From Rhytidiadelphus loreus (taxonomy: Eukaryota; Streptophyta; Bryopsida; Hypnales; Hylocomiaceae): DNA of 64,000 bases. The notes below the pieces were generated by a model that saw only the letters and a list, made by a program, of their open reading frames with translations, was not told the origin of the DNA and made no database searches. The stretch spans positions 3,725,001 through 3,789,000 of the forward strand of contig OX344765.1 in assembly GCA_947034895.1 (NCBI GenBank), written 5' to 3'. Positions 23,210 through 35,016 of this stretch are shown in pieces (the first letter of the stretch is position 1; each line of letters starts with the position of its first letter). The translations under genes and the position numbers were made by a program.

Positions 23210-26200
23210 TCACACCTGGTCTTGTATCGTCAAACAATAGGGAAAGTAGCGGGGAAGTTCCAGTATCTCTTGTTGAGGAGAAACTTGGCTAAGAAAAGAT
23301 TGTCCAAGGGTGTATCCAAGAGCTGTTGCAACTGGTACCGCAACCGCATTCCCTACTTGCATGTATCTGGCAGTCAAATCATACGAGCATGTTAAGGACA
23401 TGAAAATATCGTGAAGGATAGTTGTCAGCTAGTAATATACTTTGAGAATGAGGGGCGAATGAAAATAATACCTCTGCTTGATTGGACCAAACAACTTGTA
23501 GTAGTCCGGAAATCCCTGTAGACGTGCATTCTCTCTGATGGTCAACACTCTAACTTGCTCAGGATGGAGAATGATCTGCACCCAATTTCGACAGACGGCA
23601 GGCACACTTGTCAATATTTTATCCAATACAAGTAGTTTTAACTGCAAACTTTAAATCCCCCGGCACAACACCCAAAACATACCAATCCTGTCTGGGCTGG
23701 CTGAAGCAATCGTAGAACAATATTTAAAATTAATGTGGAATCAGACCTGGTTATGAGGCTCGGCTCGCGTGACAACAGTTGGAACCGTTTCATCCCACCA
23801 CAACCTTCCAAAGGGTCTGCAAAACCAGACATCGCAAGGGTTAAGGGCATTCTTCTATATCTATGACTGAAGACAGCCTCATGAAAGCTTAAAATTTCTT
23901 CCAAATCGAAAAGTAGAGATGCCTTACTTTAGAGAACGACCCCTGATGAAGCTTATAGCATAGTCTGGAACCTGCATGTCAAACCCAGAGATTATTCACA
24001 AGCAATATGACTATGCTGCACGTTACAATTTAGTGGAAGAGATTGTGTTAAGTTCTGCAGTAAAAACCTATCGATAGCCACGACATTCAGATGCACATAC
24101 CAAAGGCTTGCCGGAGGGTAGCAGTTCACGGGGCTCCTTAATCACATCAACCGTGACTCCATCTTCTTTAATAATGATGCCCTTCAGATCTCTAAAATTT
24201 GCTCCCTGCAAGTCAGTAGTGTTAATCAGAAGTCAGATGAACAAGTACAAGCATTCATGCTATATTCCAATTTCATAAACACATATATCCAATGTAAATA
24301 TCCAGTTTAGGAAAGAGATCCGTTTGGATCCAGCTGGTGAGAAAATTACATACCTTCTTCTTCGGGATTTCCTTGACACGGTGATAATCATCTGCATTCA
24401 AGCATAGAGGTCGATGATCTGGAAGCATGCCTTTTTTCTTCTGTCCACCGAGAGTGCCTAGAACTCCAGTGCCTGCACTCATTTGTGCAAACTTAAGATC
24501 ACTGGAAATAATTACCAAAAAATGGAAGTTTTTTCTTAAAATAAATTTTAATAAAAAATATGTGAACATATGAATAAAGTAGTACAAGGGGAAAATATGA
24601 CCGCACCTTTCTTTGGTAAGCGTAAGAAATGCTGGAAATCACATTGCGGGTCAATCTCATATGTTATATCATCCTTATTTTGGTCATTACCAACCTGGTA
24701 CATAAAGCACACGGTTATCGCCTACAACTACAAGGATCTGTACAAATTTCAAAAGTGAATGCAGATGTCATAACTGTTTTGAGAGTACATTCACTCATGG
24801 TCCTGGCATACCTACAGGAGGAAGATCAGAAAGTGCGTCCTTGAGGACAAGAGGTTTTTGCAGCCATTCAGGCTGCTTGAACTCTTCGTAAGCAACTAGA
24901 CATCGCTGTAATTACAAAAACAACGCATTAATGCACAACTCAGTGGAACAAAAAGTAATCAGATAATCGTACCAAACAGAACAGGGGAGACCATAATCAA
25001 AGAGAATAACTTATGGTGACAGCAGTTCAATTAGGAGTAAGAAAACATACCTCCCACGCATTTGGAACCCCACCACGCACGATAACTTTATGTGTGGGCA
25101 TAGGATATGGAGGAAGCGACTGCGTAAAATTTGACATGTGTAAACGCACACATGAGCACTACGTCAAAATCAGTAGTTCGATGAAAGAAGGGACTGATGA
25201 ATTTATCCATGGTAATTATTTTTCACAGGAAAATCGACGCAAGATTGTAAACGCGCCAAGGCAAGGTTGCTGTGAATGTAGTGCGTACGTGTCAGTTAAT
25301 GCTACCAATTACTATTCATGCTTCTTTCATTTTAGTGAGGCTCCGTTGCTGACTGATCTAGAGGTATGCAGGGAAGGACTGGCTAACCTCTTCGCCGTTA
25401 GCTCCCCACAAGAAGCAGCGGGCTCGAAATTGAGGCATCCCATAACACCCAGCAACCATGATGCCAACTTTTGACTGAAAAAAAGGTTTTCAATTTAGTA
25501 AACTTCAAAGTAACTGATATTCTGCAGAATTGCTTGTCAGGAGAGTAATGCCCTACGGAATCCAGTCAAGTGTGCTTATTTTAAACCACTAGACATGAAC
25601 GATGAAAACTGCACAAACATGCATACTTGGATCACGTTTAGAGAAATTAATCAAGGATCCATGGAATCATGATGTACCTGGTAGTTCATTCCCACAGCTC
25701 TACCAAGAGCATAACGGCCAAATACACCACAACAGAATTTAAGGATATCAACAACGTTCTCCATAAGGAAAAACCTTGGACGTAAGAAATCAACGATGTC
25801 CATGTACACGACCATCTGTTTGTTCCTTGGATCTGCCAAAGGATCCAGTTTGTTCCGAAATCGGTTGAAACCACTGGCACCTTGGCAGGGCGGGCCTCCG
25901 CAGATGACATCACAATCACCCTAGAACCAAGAGTATCACACTGCATGAATAAATTTACATGCGAAGTACAGTGCCATTCACGAAGATAATTAGCACAGGT
26001 CTATAGAACACAAGATCCAGTTACTGAAGACTCATATTTAAACTAGGTTTGATAACGTACAGGAAGTGGCAGCAGTTTTTGTGCCCTCCCTGCCAATACA
26101 AACTCCTTCACACGCTCTGGGCAGTGACTGAATACACCCAAAGAAACAGTCAATATGCAAATCTGCAGGCATTCCCTTAAGGAAAATATATAAGCACAGT

Positions 26201-29174
26201 AAATCACAATGCAACCAAACCAAATAGGACCAGCATGATTTCGGCATCAACGATTCCAGAAGTTGCAGAAAGCCCAGAATCTTACTCTAAGCTTGCAGAA
26301 GGTTCCCAGGTGTCATGCTCAGGAGTGTAACCCTTCCATCTGACCTGAAAATACAGAGACACCCAATCACAAATCACTACCTTAAGAGACGTGCATAAAC
26401 AACTGCAGGCCTATTCAATTATTGGAATGGTGACAGCAATCGCAATGCCATGGCAGAAATATGAACATTCAACAAATACATGCACGTGCTATGGGTGTGT
26501 TTCATTCAATTTAGATTGTCAAAGTCGTAGTTGAACTCACTTTGAACTCGAGACCTTTAGTGAGAGGAACCTCATCCTCTTCAGACTTTATTTGCTTGGT
26601 AGTTGGAGTCTTTTGATTCGGAAGTTCATCTTCCATATCATCGACTAGCTCCATCGCTTCCTTATCTTTGCTGCTCACTTCTCCAATCCATCGTATTCCA
26701 AGCAGCCGTTCCACTTCATACTCACCAGGGGCTGATCCTTCGTCGCCGTCTTCCTCTTCCTCACTGTCCTCTTCCACAACACATCCTTCTGGATACTTCT
26801 CACACAATTTCTGCCACTCTTTCAGTAATTGCAGATAATCTTCTGCTGCTTCATTTCGGACCTGCAAAATACAAGAACATTAGAGAGGTAACTTCTCATA
26901 TCTTTAATCTGAAGTGTAACCTAAGTGTATAACGTTGGTAAACCCATAACGTGCCACTGTAATTATTTTACTTTAAACTGTTCCAACAGCATTCCCGAGC
27001 AATAATTCTTACAATTCAGCAAGGGATAAAATGCAAAAATCAGCATGATTGTACCAAATTCCAGGTGAAAAGAAATCAATAGCAGATAGAAGGACTCACG
27101 ATAGTTTCAGGGTGATTGTGCTTCAACGACATGCAGGCAAACTCGTTCAGGTCCACAGCCCATTTCTGCACAAAATTTTTCATTCTCTGTTAGTCTGTTT
27201 GCTCAATATCTTGCAGAACAAAGTGGATCAAAATGGACATAACCAAATTTTGAAGAAAATATCGTATTATCGTTAAGACTGCACCCTAATCAGCAACTAG
27301 AACACAGAACAGACAATAGACATTATGGACGTGTCTTACAGTCACAAGGTTAATGCCAGCCAGATTCATCCCCAAACATATTCCAGTTGACATAGCACCA
27401 CATCCACAGTACAAGTCAAGCAGATGAAATTCTTTCTTCTCTTCAGAGTCTTTGTTGGAATTGTCTTGAATTGACTCGTTCTTTGATGCAGAATGGTTCT
27501 CCGAAATATGAAATTTGTTCTCGGCATAATCTAATCCAGGGGGCTCTGCGAACAAGCCATAGTAGCATAAGATGAAATGGGAATCCACAAACTGACAACA
27601 AATACACACTTGAGTCTGGCATGATTCATCAAAAAAGACAGAATGGGGCAGAAAGACTAACCTGAAAGTCTTTCGGGAGCTCATAGAAAGTCGCGTAAGC
27701 AAACTTGTATCCCTTATCAAAATAATAATCGCATTTTGGAGTTTTGACACGAGCTTTATCAGATCTTCCCTGTAACAAACGAAAATTGAACACAAGAGAA
27801 CGTAAGGTTCAAGTTTTGCATCCGTGGGACCATCGATAAATAAATTAGATGCCTACACAGCTGTTGGGGAAACTGTGCATGGATTTGGGTCAAACCTTTG
27901 AAGCAATTCGAACGATAGTTACTTTGCCGACAATGACATGTAACTCATTGTCATCCATCACGTCAGAATAGAAAATTCTTTTGGGGTCCTGATTCCTGCC
28001 TTCTGTACCTATTCCCTGTCCAAACCAAGATAATCCTTCCATAAGACTCGGTAGAGATCACATTACATACTCGGAGCATTGCACGAATAAGGAACCATAA
28101 CAAATCAACTATGGGAAGCAAGTCTTGCAAATTACCGTGTCGTAAGTCCTGAAGAACCACTGCGCAGCGAACCACGGAGACTTATCTTCTTTTCATAAAA
28201 TTCAGTAATCCTCCCTACGAAAGGGTCCTCCAAACCAGACTGTCAAAACATGGCAAAAATGAGTTTGGAAGAAATGATCGGCATATGCAACGACACTCGT
28301 CGCAACTCCAGAGAATGAACAGGGTACTGCTGAAACTAACACGCACGCAAACATAAACTGAGGCAAGGAGAGTGAATGGAAGAACCAACATGAATATGAA
28401 CACAGTCTCCCAATTTGTAGAGCTTCCCCTCCACTTCAGCTTGCTTATAATGCGCAATGACGGGGATCTCTTTCTCCTCCCCTGCCTGTGACCTTTGGGC
28501 AGCAAACACAAGATCTTAAGAATCTCACTGAAAAAAACATAACTGCAAGTTCTGAGGGGAGTCACAAAAGACAAGGAGTCATTTCCCTGTTCGGGAATTA
28601 TACCTGTCTTTCTTCAATTTCATCACAGCTCCACCCTGCAACCAGAGCGCCAAACACAGTAAGTGCACACAGCAGCCGATTCTCCAAATCGCAATCACAC
28701 GACAATGGCTGCTCTTTGGATGTCAGTAATGCCACATACCTCGGGATATCGGTGAATGTAATCCTTTTTGGCCACATGAGTTGGAATCCGACTGCTCTCG
28801 ATAAAGCTACAATCTACGTCATCCTTATTAAGTGTCTCCGTCTCCACTTCTTCTTTTGCAGCACCTTCGTCACTGCCATCGCCAAGCACACCGGAGTCAT
28901 CTTCCTCTCCCCTCTCCCGAGCTTCAGATACTTCATTCCGCCCTTTGTCCGCCACAGCCGACGAAACCTTCTGCTTCTTCGTGGAAGCCCTACGCGAAGT
29001 CTTCTTCCGCTTCGCATCCGACAGAACAACAGGCTCATCAGCCACATCATCCAAATCAATCACGGCGCCATTCCCCATCGCTTTCAGTGGCGTCACAACA
29101 GGGGAAACCGCCTGCTGATCCCTTTTCACAGGCCGGCCTCGCACCAGCGTGCTCCTCGACATCTTCCTCGCCAA
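23210..29174 (-). CDS. CMT: Chromomethylase (BAH + chromodomain cytosine-5 DNA methyltransferase), 22 exons, ~931 aa, one apparent frameshift
   Basis: Exons: 29174-28740, 28635-28604, 28492-28390, 28239-28136, 28015-27896, 27769-27662, 27543-27340, 27165-27100, 26861-26541, 26344-26286, 26127-26061, 25920-25678, 25474-25388, 25119-25051, 24905-24816, 24694-24607, 24472-24354, 24205-24101, 23971-23928, 23816-23747, 23575-23472, 23366-23210. Order: basic/acidic N-terminus (1-145); BAH domain (about 165-300; [25 protein letters not shown]); motif [13 protein letters not shown] (about 344); chromodomain (about 437-540; [11 protein letters not shown], then [17 protein letters not shown]) inserted between motifs I and IV, which defines chromomethylases; motif IV GGPPCQG (catalytic Cys about 552); motif [32 protein letters not shown]; motif [20 protein letters not shown]. 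Family role: CHG (and CHH) methylation guided by H3K9me2. All borders are GT-AG and phases fit except inside exon 4 (104 bp), where GRITEFYE and WFAAQWFF lie in different frames (break about 28180-28195). This may be a real lesion or a one-base assembly error. Confidence 0.92.
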
Positions 29175-29592
29175 CTACTTCCACCACAACCACGCCACTC
29201 CAAGGTCAACTAATAAACCATAAAAAACGCCAACTCTGCCAAAAAAAAACATTCCACTCAACCGTCCACAAATAAACCGTGAAATACATCGACCACGAAG
29301 AACATCAACCAAGTCACTAACGCATCAACCTAAACACCATGAAAACGCCAAACACTCTGTCCAAATCATGCCAATCAAAATAATACCAATAAAACCAGAA
29401 GAAACACCAACAGCCAAGAGACGACAATACCACAAGTCACAACAAGCATAACCGAAGAAGGGCAAAATCAATGATCCAAACACGCAGCATTCCCAAGATC
29501 CGGCAACAACGTCGGGACCAACAGCAAACTCCACAACTGATTCACCAATTCCACCGCTCACTTTGACGCCATTGCAATTGTGAGCAATCAGG
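29175..29592 (-). promoter_or_regulatory. Truncated upstream region of the chromomethylase
   Basis: This 420-bp stretch is all that remains between the chromomethylase start codon and the target duplication of the Copia insertion. It is C- and A-rich on the plus strand and has no gene. It must hold the 5' leader and any proximal promoter. The more distal original promoter should lie beyond 35016, on the far side of the element. Confidence 0.6.
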
Positions 29593-29597
29593 GAGAC

Positions 29598-30041
29598 TCT
29601 TGAAGTATTACAGCACAGTCGATAACTCAACACGTGGGTGTACGTGATAGAGCCGTCATACTAGCTGGAGTTACAATACAACTCAGTAACAGACGTTCTT
29701 GCTCACGATCAAGAAGACAAGGTCTGTAAGTATCATGATCAGTACGGTGTGGACGTATCATGATCAAGCGTAGTGTGTGAATAGAGCACATGTCTTGTGC
29801 AGAGGATAAAAGCAACGAATTAATGTTAGTATCGTGTGTGAAGCAATTGGCTGTGTGTGTGTTCTCTAGCTTTGGTGTCATGTGTATAGGCGATCTAAAT
29901 ACTAAGCATTAGTACATATAGTATGTAAGTGCCTACTTATGGAATATATCGAGATTTGCCTGATGAACCACGAAGTGCTATATTCTTGTGTAACGATGTG
30001 TATGCTGACTGACACATTAGTTTAGTATTGTTATTACAATA
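29598..30041 (+). repeat. 5' LTR of the Copia element (444 bp)
   Basis: Begins TCTTGAAGTATTACAG and ends GTTATTACAATA. Relative to the 3' LTR it has 27 extra bases near its right end (starting about 30001) and four single-base differences (29817, 29834, 29851, 29995). Confidence 0.95.
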
Positions 30042-30055
30042 GGTTATGGGCCCAC
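30042..30055 (+). other. Primer-binding site matching the initiator tRNA-Met anticodon stem-loop
   Basis: GGTTATGGGCCCAC directly follows the 5' LTR. It is complementary to GUGGGCCCAUAACC, the anticodon stem-loop of the eukaryotic initiator tRNA-Met (anticodon CAU included). It does not resemble the tRNA 3'-end complement (TGGTATCAGAGC) used by most plant Copia elements. This is the half-tRNA priming arrangement known from Drosophila copia and yeast Ty5. The tRNA sequence is from general knowledge and was not checked against this genome. Confidence 0.8.
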
Positions 30056-30161
30056 AATGTTGTCTTTTATGCTGCGTTTCCTCTGACTGATTGTCAACGA
30101 ATCTTGGGAGTTGTCAATCACTGTAGCAATTGTAGTAGTTTAGTACCAGCCTTAACTTGCC

Positions 30162-33100
30162 ATGACAGAGAGTAGTCGCGAGCAAGCAGGATACATCTCT
30201 CGTTTTAAAGGATCCAATTTTCACATATGGAAGTTTCAGATCTGTGCGATCCTTCTGGGAAAAGATCTTATGGACGTAGTAGATGGCACCGAGGCCAAAC
30301 CTGCAGAAACAACATCTGTAGAAGACAAACTAGCATGGAAGAAGCGAGATAATGTTGCATATAGCCTTCTGACTCAAGCATTAGATGAGCTGATCCTACC
30401 CCATATTATGAGTTGCATCACATCTAAAGAGGTTTGGGACACTCTTAAATTGTATCATGAGCAAAATGCTTCTGAAAATGTCTATAGCTTACAACAAGAT
30501 TTTTACAAATGCTCGATGACTGAAGAAGAGAGTGTGGCTAGTTTTCTTGGTCGTCTCTAATTGATTGTGACTCAGTTAGAGAGCCGTGGTGACAAGACTT
30601 TTAATGAACAGGCAGTCGTGTCCAAAATTTTGTGTAACCTTCCCAGCTCATTCGACATGCTTATTCCCGCATGGAGGATGCAACCAAATGCGTCCAAAAC
30701 ACTCACCAATTTGACTCTTCAACTTCTGCAGACTGAGGGCACACTTAAAACTCGTACAGATTCAAGTGTTGCTACAGCTGCCGCATATGCTGCATCAGTG
30801 AATGGAAAGAAGTCAGTCTACACTACAGAAGAACGTGTTGCACGACGCAAGGACATTGATGAGCGCAAGAGGACCAGTTCTTGCTGGAAGTGCGGCATTG
30901 AAGGACATTGGGGGCAAGAGTGTACTGCATCTGATGAAGCAATCAAGCAACATCAAGAATCTCAAGCTGCCAAGAAGGACCCAAGTGGAAAAGGCAAGTA
31001 CCGAGGCTACAAAGCTTACATGACTACCATTGGCCAGAGCAGTTGCGATGTTCTTGAATCCAAGTTTTGGTACGTGGATAGTGGGTGCACAAACCATATG
31101 ACTAAAACCCGCTCCTTCTTCTCTACGTATAAGGACATATCGATGGAACATCGTCTAGTACAAGGCATCGGAGGAGTAATGTTACAAGCTATTGGGATTG
31201 GTGACATTATCATCAAGATAAAACAAGCGGAAGGATATACATTTGGGATACTAAAAGGAGTTGTGCATGTCCCACACCTCGGCCGGAACTTGTTTTCTTC
31301 ATTTGTCGCAGCTCAGAAGAAACTTTATATTCTCCACACGGACACTGGTTGCCACTTGCTCGACAACAGAAACGTGGTGATGACCGGGACTATCCACAAT
31401 CATTTGTATCATATGGAGTTTGAAGCTGTATCGCCTGAAGAAACAAGTACTGCACTGGCGGCTAGTACATTCGGCATTTCAACCGTTGCAGACAGTCGAC
31501 AGTCCCTCGAGGTATGGCATCAACATTTTTCACATGTCAGTCATGCAACAATTCAGCTTATGGTTGCATAAGACTTAGTAGATGGTTTGATTCTTCAGAA
31601 TAAGGATCATAAATTCTGCCTAGGTTGTGTCTACGGGAAGCAATATAGAAATGCGTTCCCGCATAGTGAGCATAGGCTACGCTCAGAAACACCTGGAGAT
31701 TTGGTGCACACGGATCTATGTGGCCCCATGCATGTGGCCTCAGTTGGAGGTGTTTTATATATTTGCTTGTTCAAAGATGACTCGTCAGATTTTAGAGTGA
31801 TTAGCTGTCTCAAATCAAAAATTGAAACGCTCCAAGCCTTCCAATGCTTTCTTGCTCAACTGAAGCGTGAGACTGGCCACACAGTAAAGGTGCTTTGAAG
31901 CGATCGTGGCAAGGAATACACCAGCAGAGCATTCGTTGAGTTTCTTGAAAAAGAACACATCCATCAAGAGTTAACTATCCTATATAGTCCAAAGCAGAAT
32001 GGTGCAGCCGAAAGAGAAAATTGGACCATTGTCGAAGCAGTCCGAACGATGCTACATACAGCTCGTGTCCATGTCAAATTTTGGGCCGAGGCAACTCATA
32101 CAGCAGTCTACACGCTCAATCGGACTACAACTCGCACGCTCACTGGGAGCACACCATACAAAAAGTGGTACAACATCAAACCCTCAATTGCACATTTGCG
32201 GATATTTGGATCAGATGCATATGTGCATATTCCCAAAAATTTACGAAAAAAGCTCTCTGCTAAGAGTCGGAAGGGGGTTTTCATGGGCTACTTTATGACT
32301 AGTAAAGGGTATAGAGTTTGGGTAAATGAACTCAGGAGAATTGAGGAGAGTCGTGACGTGATTTTTTATGAGGATCCTAGCAATACAGAAACTAGTGGGA
32401 GCCAGATCGATTCTACACAATGGCTACGAATTGCTGGAGAATCAGTACCTACCTTCGCTCCAATCGATCCACCTCCACCACTTGCACAACAACGACCAAA
32501 AGTTCAAGTGCCACAGAATTTGCTAGTACTGCGAGTGGGAGTACCACCCATCCCTGAAATACCGATTCAACTTCATCCAGGTTCGCAGGATGTCTTGAAT
32601 AGTCCAGTTGTTCCTAGTGTTACAACTAGTAGCTCAGAAGATGCTATATTGTTACCACAAATTGGTCTTGATTTAAAGGCCGAATCAAGTGACTATGAAT
32701 CTGAACGTCTTACTGATGAAGTTCGCGATGAAAGGGCTTTGGCTGAGGCATCGGAAGCTTTAGTCACATGGCAACATGAGTCAACCTCCGCAACTGATGT
32801 TCGAAATCTGTCACTCGATGCTGAGCCAACCATGTCAATTACCCCTGTAGCTCCGATCTTGGGCGTTGAACCAACACCTGAAGTTGCTCCAACAAGTGGA
32901 GCTCGTCAACGACAACCCCCACTGCGTTTTGGGGAATGGATCTATCCAACAAACCGCAACTCGTATTCATGTGTAGCGGCAATGAATGAGCTCCTAGAGG
33001 AACCAGAGACCTTCGAAGAAGCGATGCGATCGCCCCAAAAGGATGAATGGCTTGCGGCAATGAAGGAAGAATATCAGTCACTCATGGAGAATGACACTTG

Positions 33101-34553
33101 GGTCATCAAAGATCTACCGTTTGGGCAACAGACTGTGAAAAACAAGTGGGTTTTCAAGCTAAAACTTAGCGCAGATGGAAAAGTCGATCGTTATAAAGAC
33201 AGACTGTGTGCTAAGGGTTTTACTCAACGAGCAGGGGTGGACTATAAAGAAACCTATAGTCCAGTCGTCAAAATGGACTCTATCAGGGCCATTCTCTCCA
33301 TAGTAGCCGTTGAAGATCTCAACATTCAGCAATTTGACGTACGCACAGCTTTTTTGTATGGCGAGTTAGATGAAACCATCTATATGGAGCAACCTCTAGG
33401 TTTTCACGTCCCTGGTGGAGTATGTCACCTAAAGAAAGCCCTTTACAGACTAAAACAGTCTCCACGAGTATGGAATAAGAAGTTCGATGCCTTTCTGCAA
33501 AGATATGATCTCGTTGTTTCTGCTGCTAACTGCTGCGTGTATGTAAACAAACAAGACCCCAAGCTTATTATTTGCATTTGGGTCGATGATGACATTGTTG
33601 TTAGCACGCTCTATAACTGTATTACAAACATTTTGAGTTATATGAAGGGCGCATTCCGCATAACCGAAGGACTTGCCGAAGTTTACGTAGGCTTACAGAT
33701 CACACGAGACAGAGCCCGACGTCTCATCCACCTAGACCAGCGCTGCTACCTTGAGAGAGTGTTAAAACAATTTGGCCACGAATTTTGTAACCCCGTGGCA
33801 GTTCCAGCAGACCCCAACAGTGCTGCTCAGCTAGTACTTCGTCAAACCTCAACAACCATTGATCCAGTTGAAAGTTATCCATATAGAGAATGTGTTGGTT
33901 GTCTCCAATGGGCTTCCATTGGCACCAGATTTGACATAACATATGCTGTGAGTAATGTAGCTCGGTTCAGTAGCTGTTCCAAAAGCTCCCATGTGGGTGC
34001 TGTCAAGAAAATTCTCAAATATATCAAAGGTACAATCAGCCACCAAATCACGTATGGAAGGAGTGATGTTCTTCATCAACTCACGGCATACTGTGATGCT
34101 AATTTTGCATCTGATCTTGACGACAGGATGTCTCGATCTGGTTTTATTTTGATGATGAATAATGGTCCGATTGCGTGGAGGAGTCGAAAGCAAACTTGTA
34201 CATCCATAAGTACAACCAAATCCGAATATGTGGCAGCCTGCTTGGCTACGCAAGAGCTCCTATGGATGCGACGACTCTTAGCCAGCATTCGTTCACCGCA
34301 GCAAGTACCGACGACGTTATTTTGTGACAATCAAGCGGCTGTACGACTCATTGTTAATACCATTTTTCACCAGAGAACCAAGCACATCGACATTAAGTAC
34401 CACAAGACTCGCGATGCTCAGCATGACGGAGAAATTATGATCACTCATATTTCAACTAGCGACCAACTTGCAGATCTGTTAACGAAACCCCTTGCACGAG
34501 ATCGCTTCAATCGCCTCCGAAGTTTAGGCGGCATGACTAACGCACTGTGTTGA
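30162..34553 (+). pseudogene. Copia gag-pol polyprotein with three premature stops
   Basis: One reading frame of 1464 codons from ATG 30162 to TGA 34553, interrupted by TAA 30558-30560, TAA 31569-31571 and TGA 31896-31898, with no frameshift. In order: gag with a zinc knuckle CWKCGIEGHWGQEC (about 30882); aspartic protease WYVDSGCTNHM (about 31068); GAG-pre-integrase segment (EVWHQHFSHVS, about 31510); integrase core (HTDLCGPM, SDRGKEY, NGAAEREN); reverse transcriptase from about 33130 (RTAFLYGELDE, and WVDDD at the catalytic site where YVDD is usual); RNase H (AYCDANFASD, SEYVAA, LFCDNQAA) ending near 34500. Each stop could arise by a single C-to-T change. It cannot make full-length Pol unless supplied in trans. 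Confidence 0.93.
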
Positions 34554-34594
34554 AGTGGGAGTACGTGTTGAGTCATCACAGTGTTGAGTGGGAG

Positions 34595-35011
34595 TCTTGA
34601 AGTATTACAGCACAGTCGATAACTCAACACGTGGGTGTACGTGATAGAGCCGTCATACTAGCTGGAGTTACAATACAACTCAGTAACAGACGTTCTTGCT
34701 CACGATCAAGAAGACAAGGTCTGTAAGTATCATGATCAGTACGGTGTGGACGTATCATGATCAAGCGTAGTGTGTGAATAGAGCACATGTCTTGTGCAGA
34801 GGATAAAAGCAACAAATTAATGTTAGTATCATGTGTGAAGCAATTGGTTGTGTGTGTGTTCTCTAGCTTTGGTGTCATGTGTATAGGCGATCTAAATACT
34901 AAGCATTAGTACATATAGTATGTAAGTGCCTACTTATGGAATATATCGAGATTTGCCTGATGAACCACGAAGTGCTATATTCTTGTGTAACAATGTGATG
35001 TTATTACAATA
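34595..35011 (+). repeat. 3' LTR of the Copia element (417 bp)
   Basis: Collinear with the 5' LTR. At all four substituted sites this copy has A or T where the 5' LTR has G or C. It lacks 27 bp near the right end. Confidence 0.95.
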
Positions 35012-35016
35012 GAGAC

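Larger units (their letters stand above)
29598..35011 (+). mobile_element. Ty1/Copia LTR retrotransposon, complete but coding-defective (5414 bp)
   Basis: Two near-identical LTRs (29598-30041 and 34595-35011) flank one gag-pol frame. The target duplication GAGAC is at 29593-29597 and 35012-35016. Pol order is protease, integrase, reverse transcriptase, RNase H, the Copia order. A short polypurine stretch (GAGTGGGAG) precedes the 3' LTR. LTR termini by this delimitation are TC...TA, not the usual TG...CA; the immediate start of a 14-bp primer-binding site at 30042 supports the 5' LTR boundary. About 1% divergence between LTRs implies a fairly young insertion. It points away from the chromomethylase. 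Confidence 0.95.

Noticed and set aside
27286..27795. Continuous 169-codon minus-strand frame through the chromomethylase
   Set aside because: It reads through an intron; the true exons are 27769-27662 and 27543-27340, which keep the family motifs.
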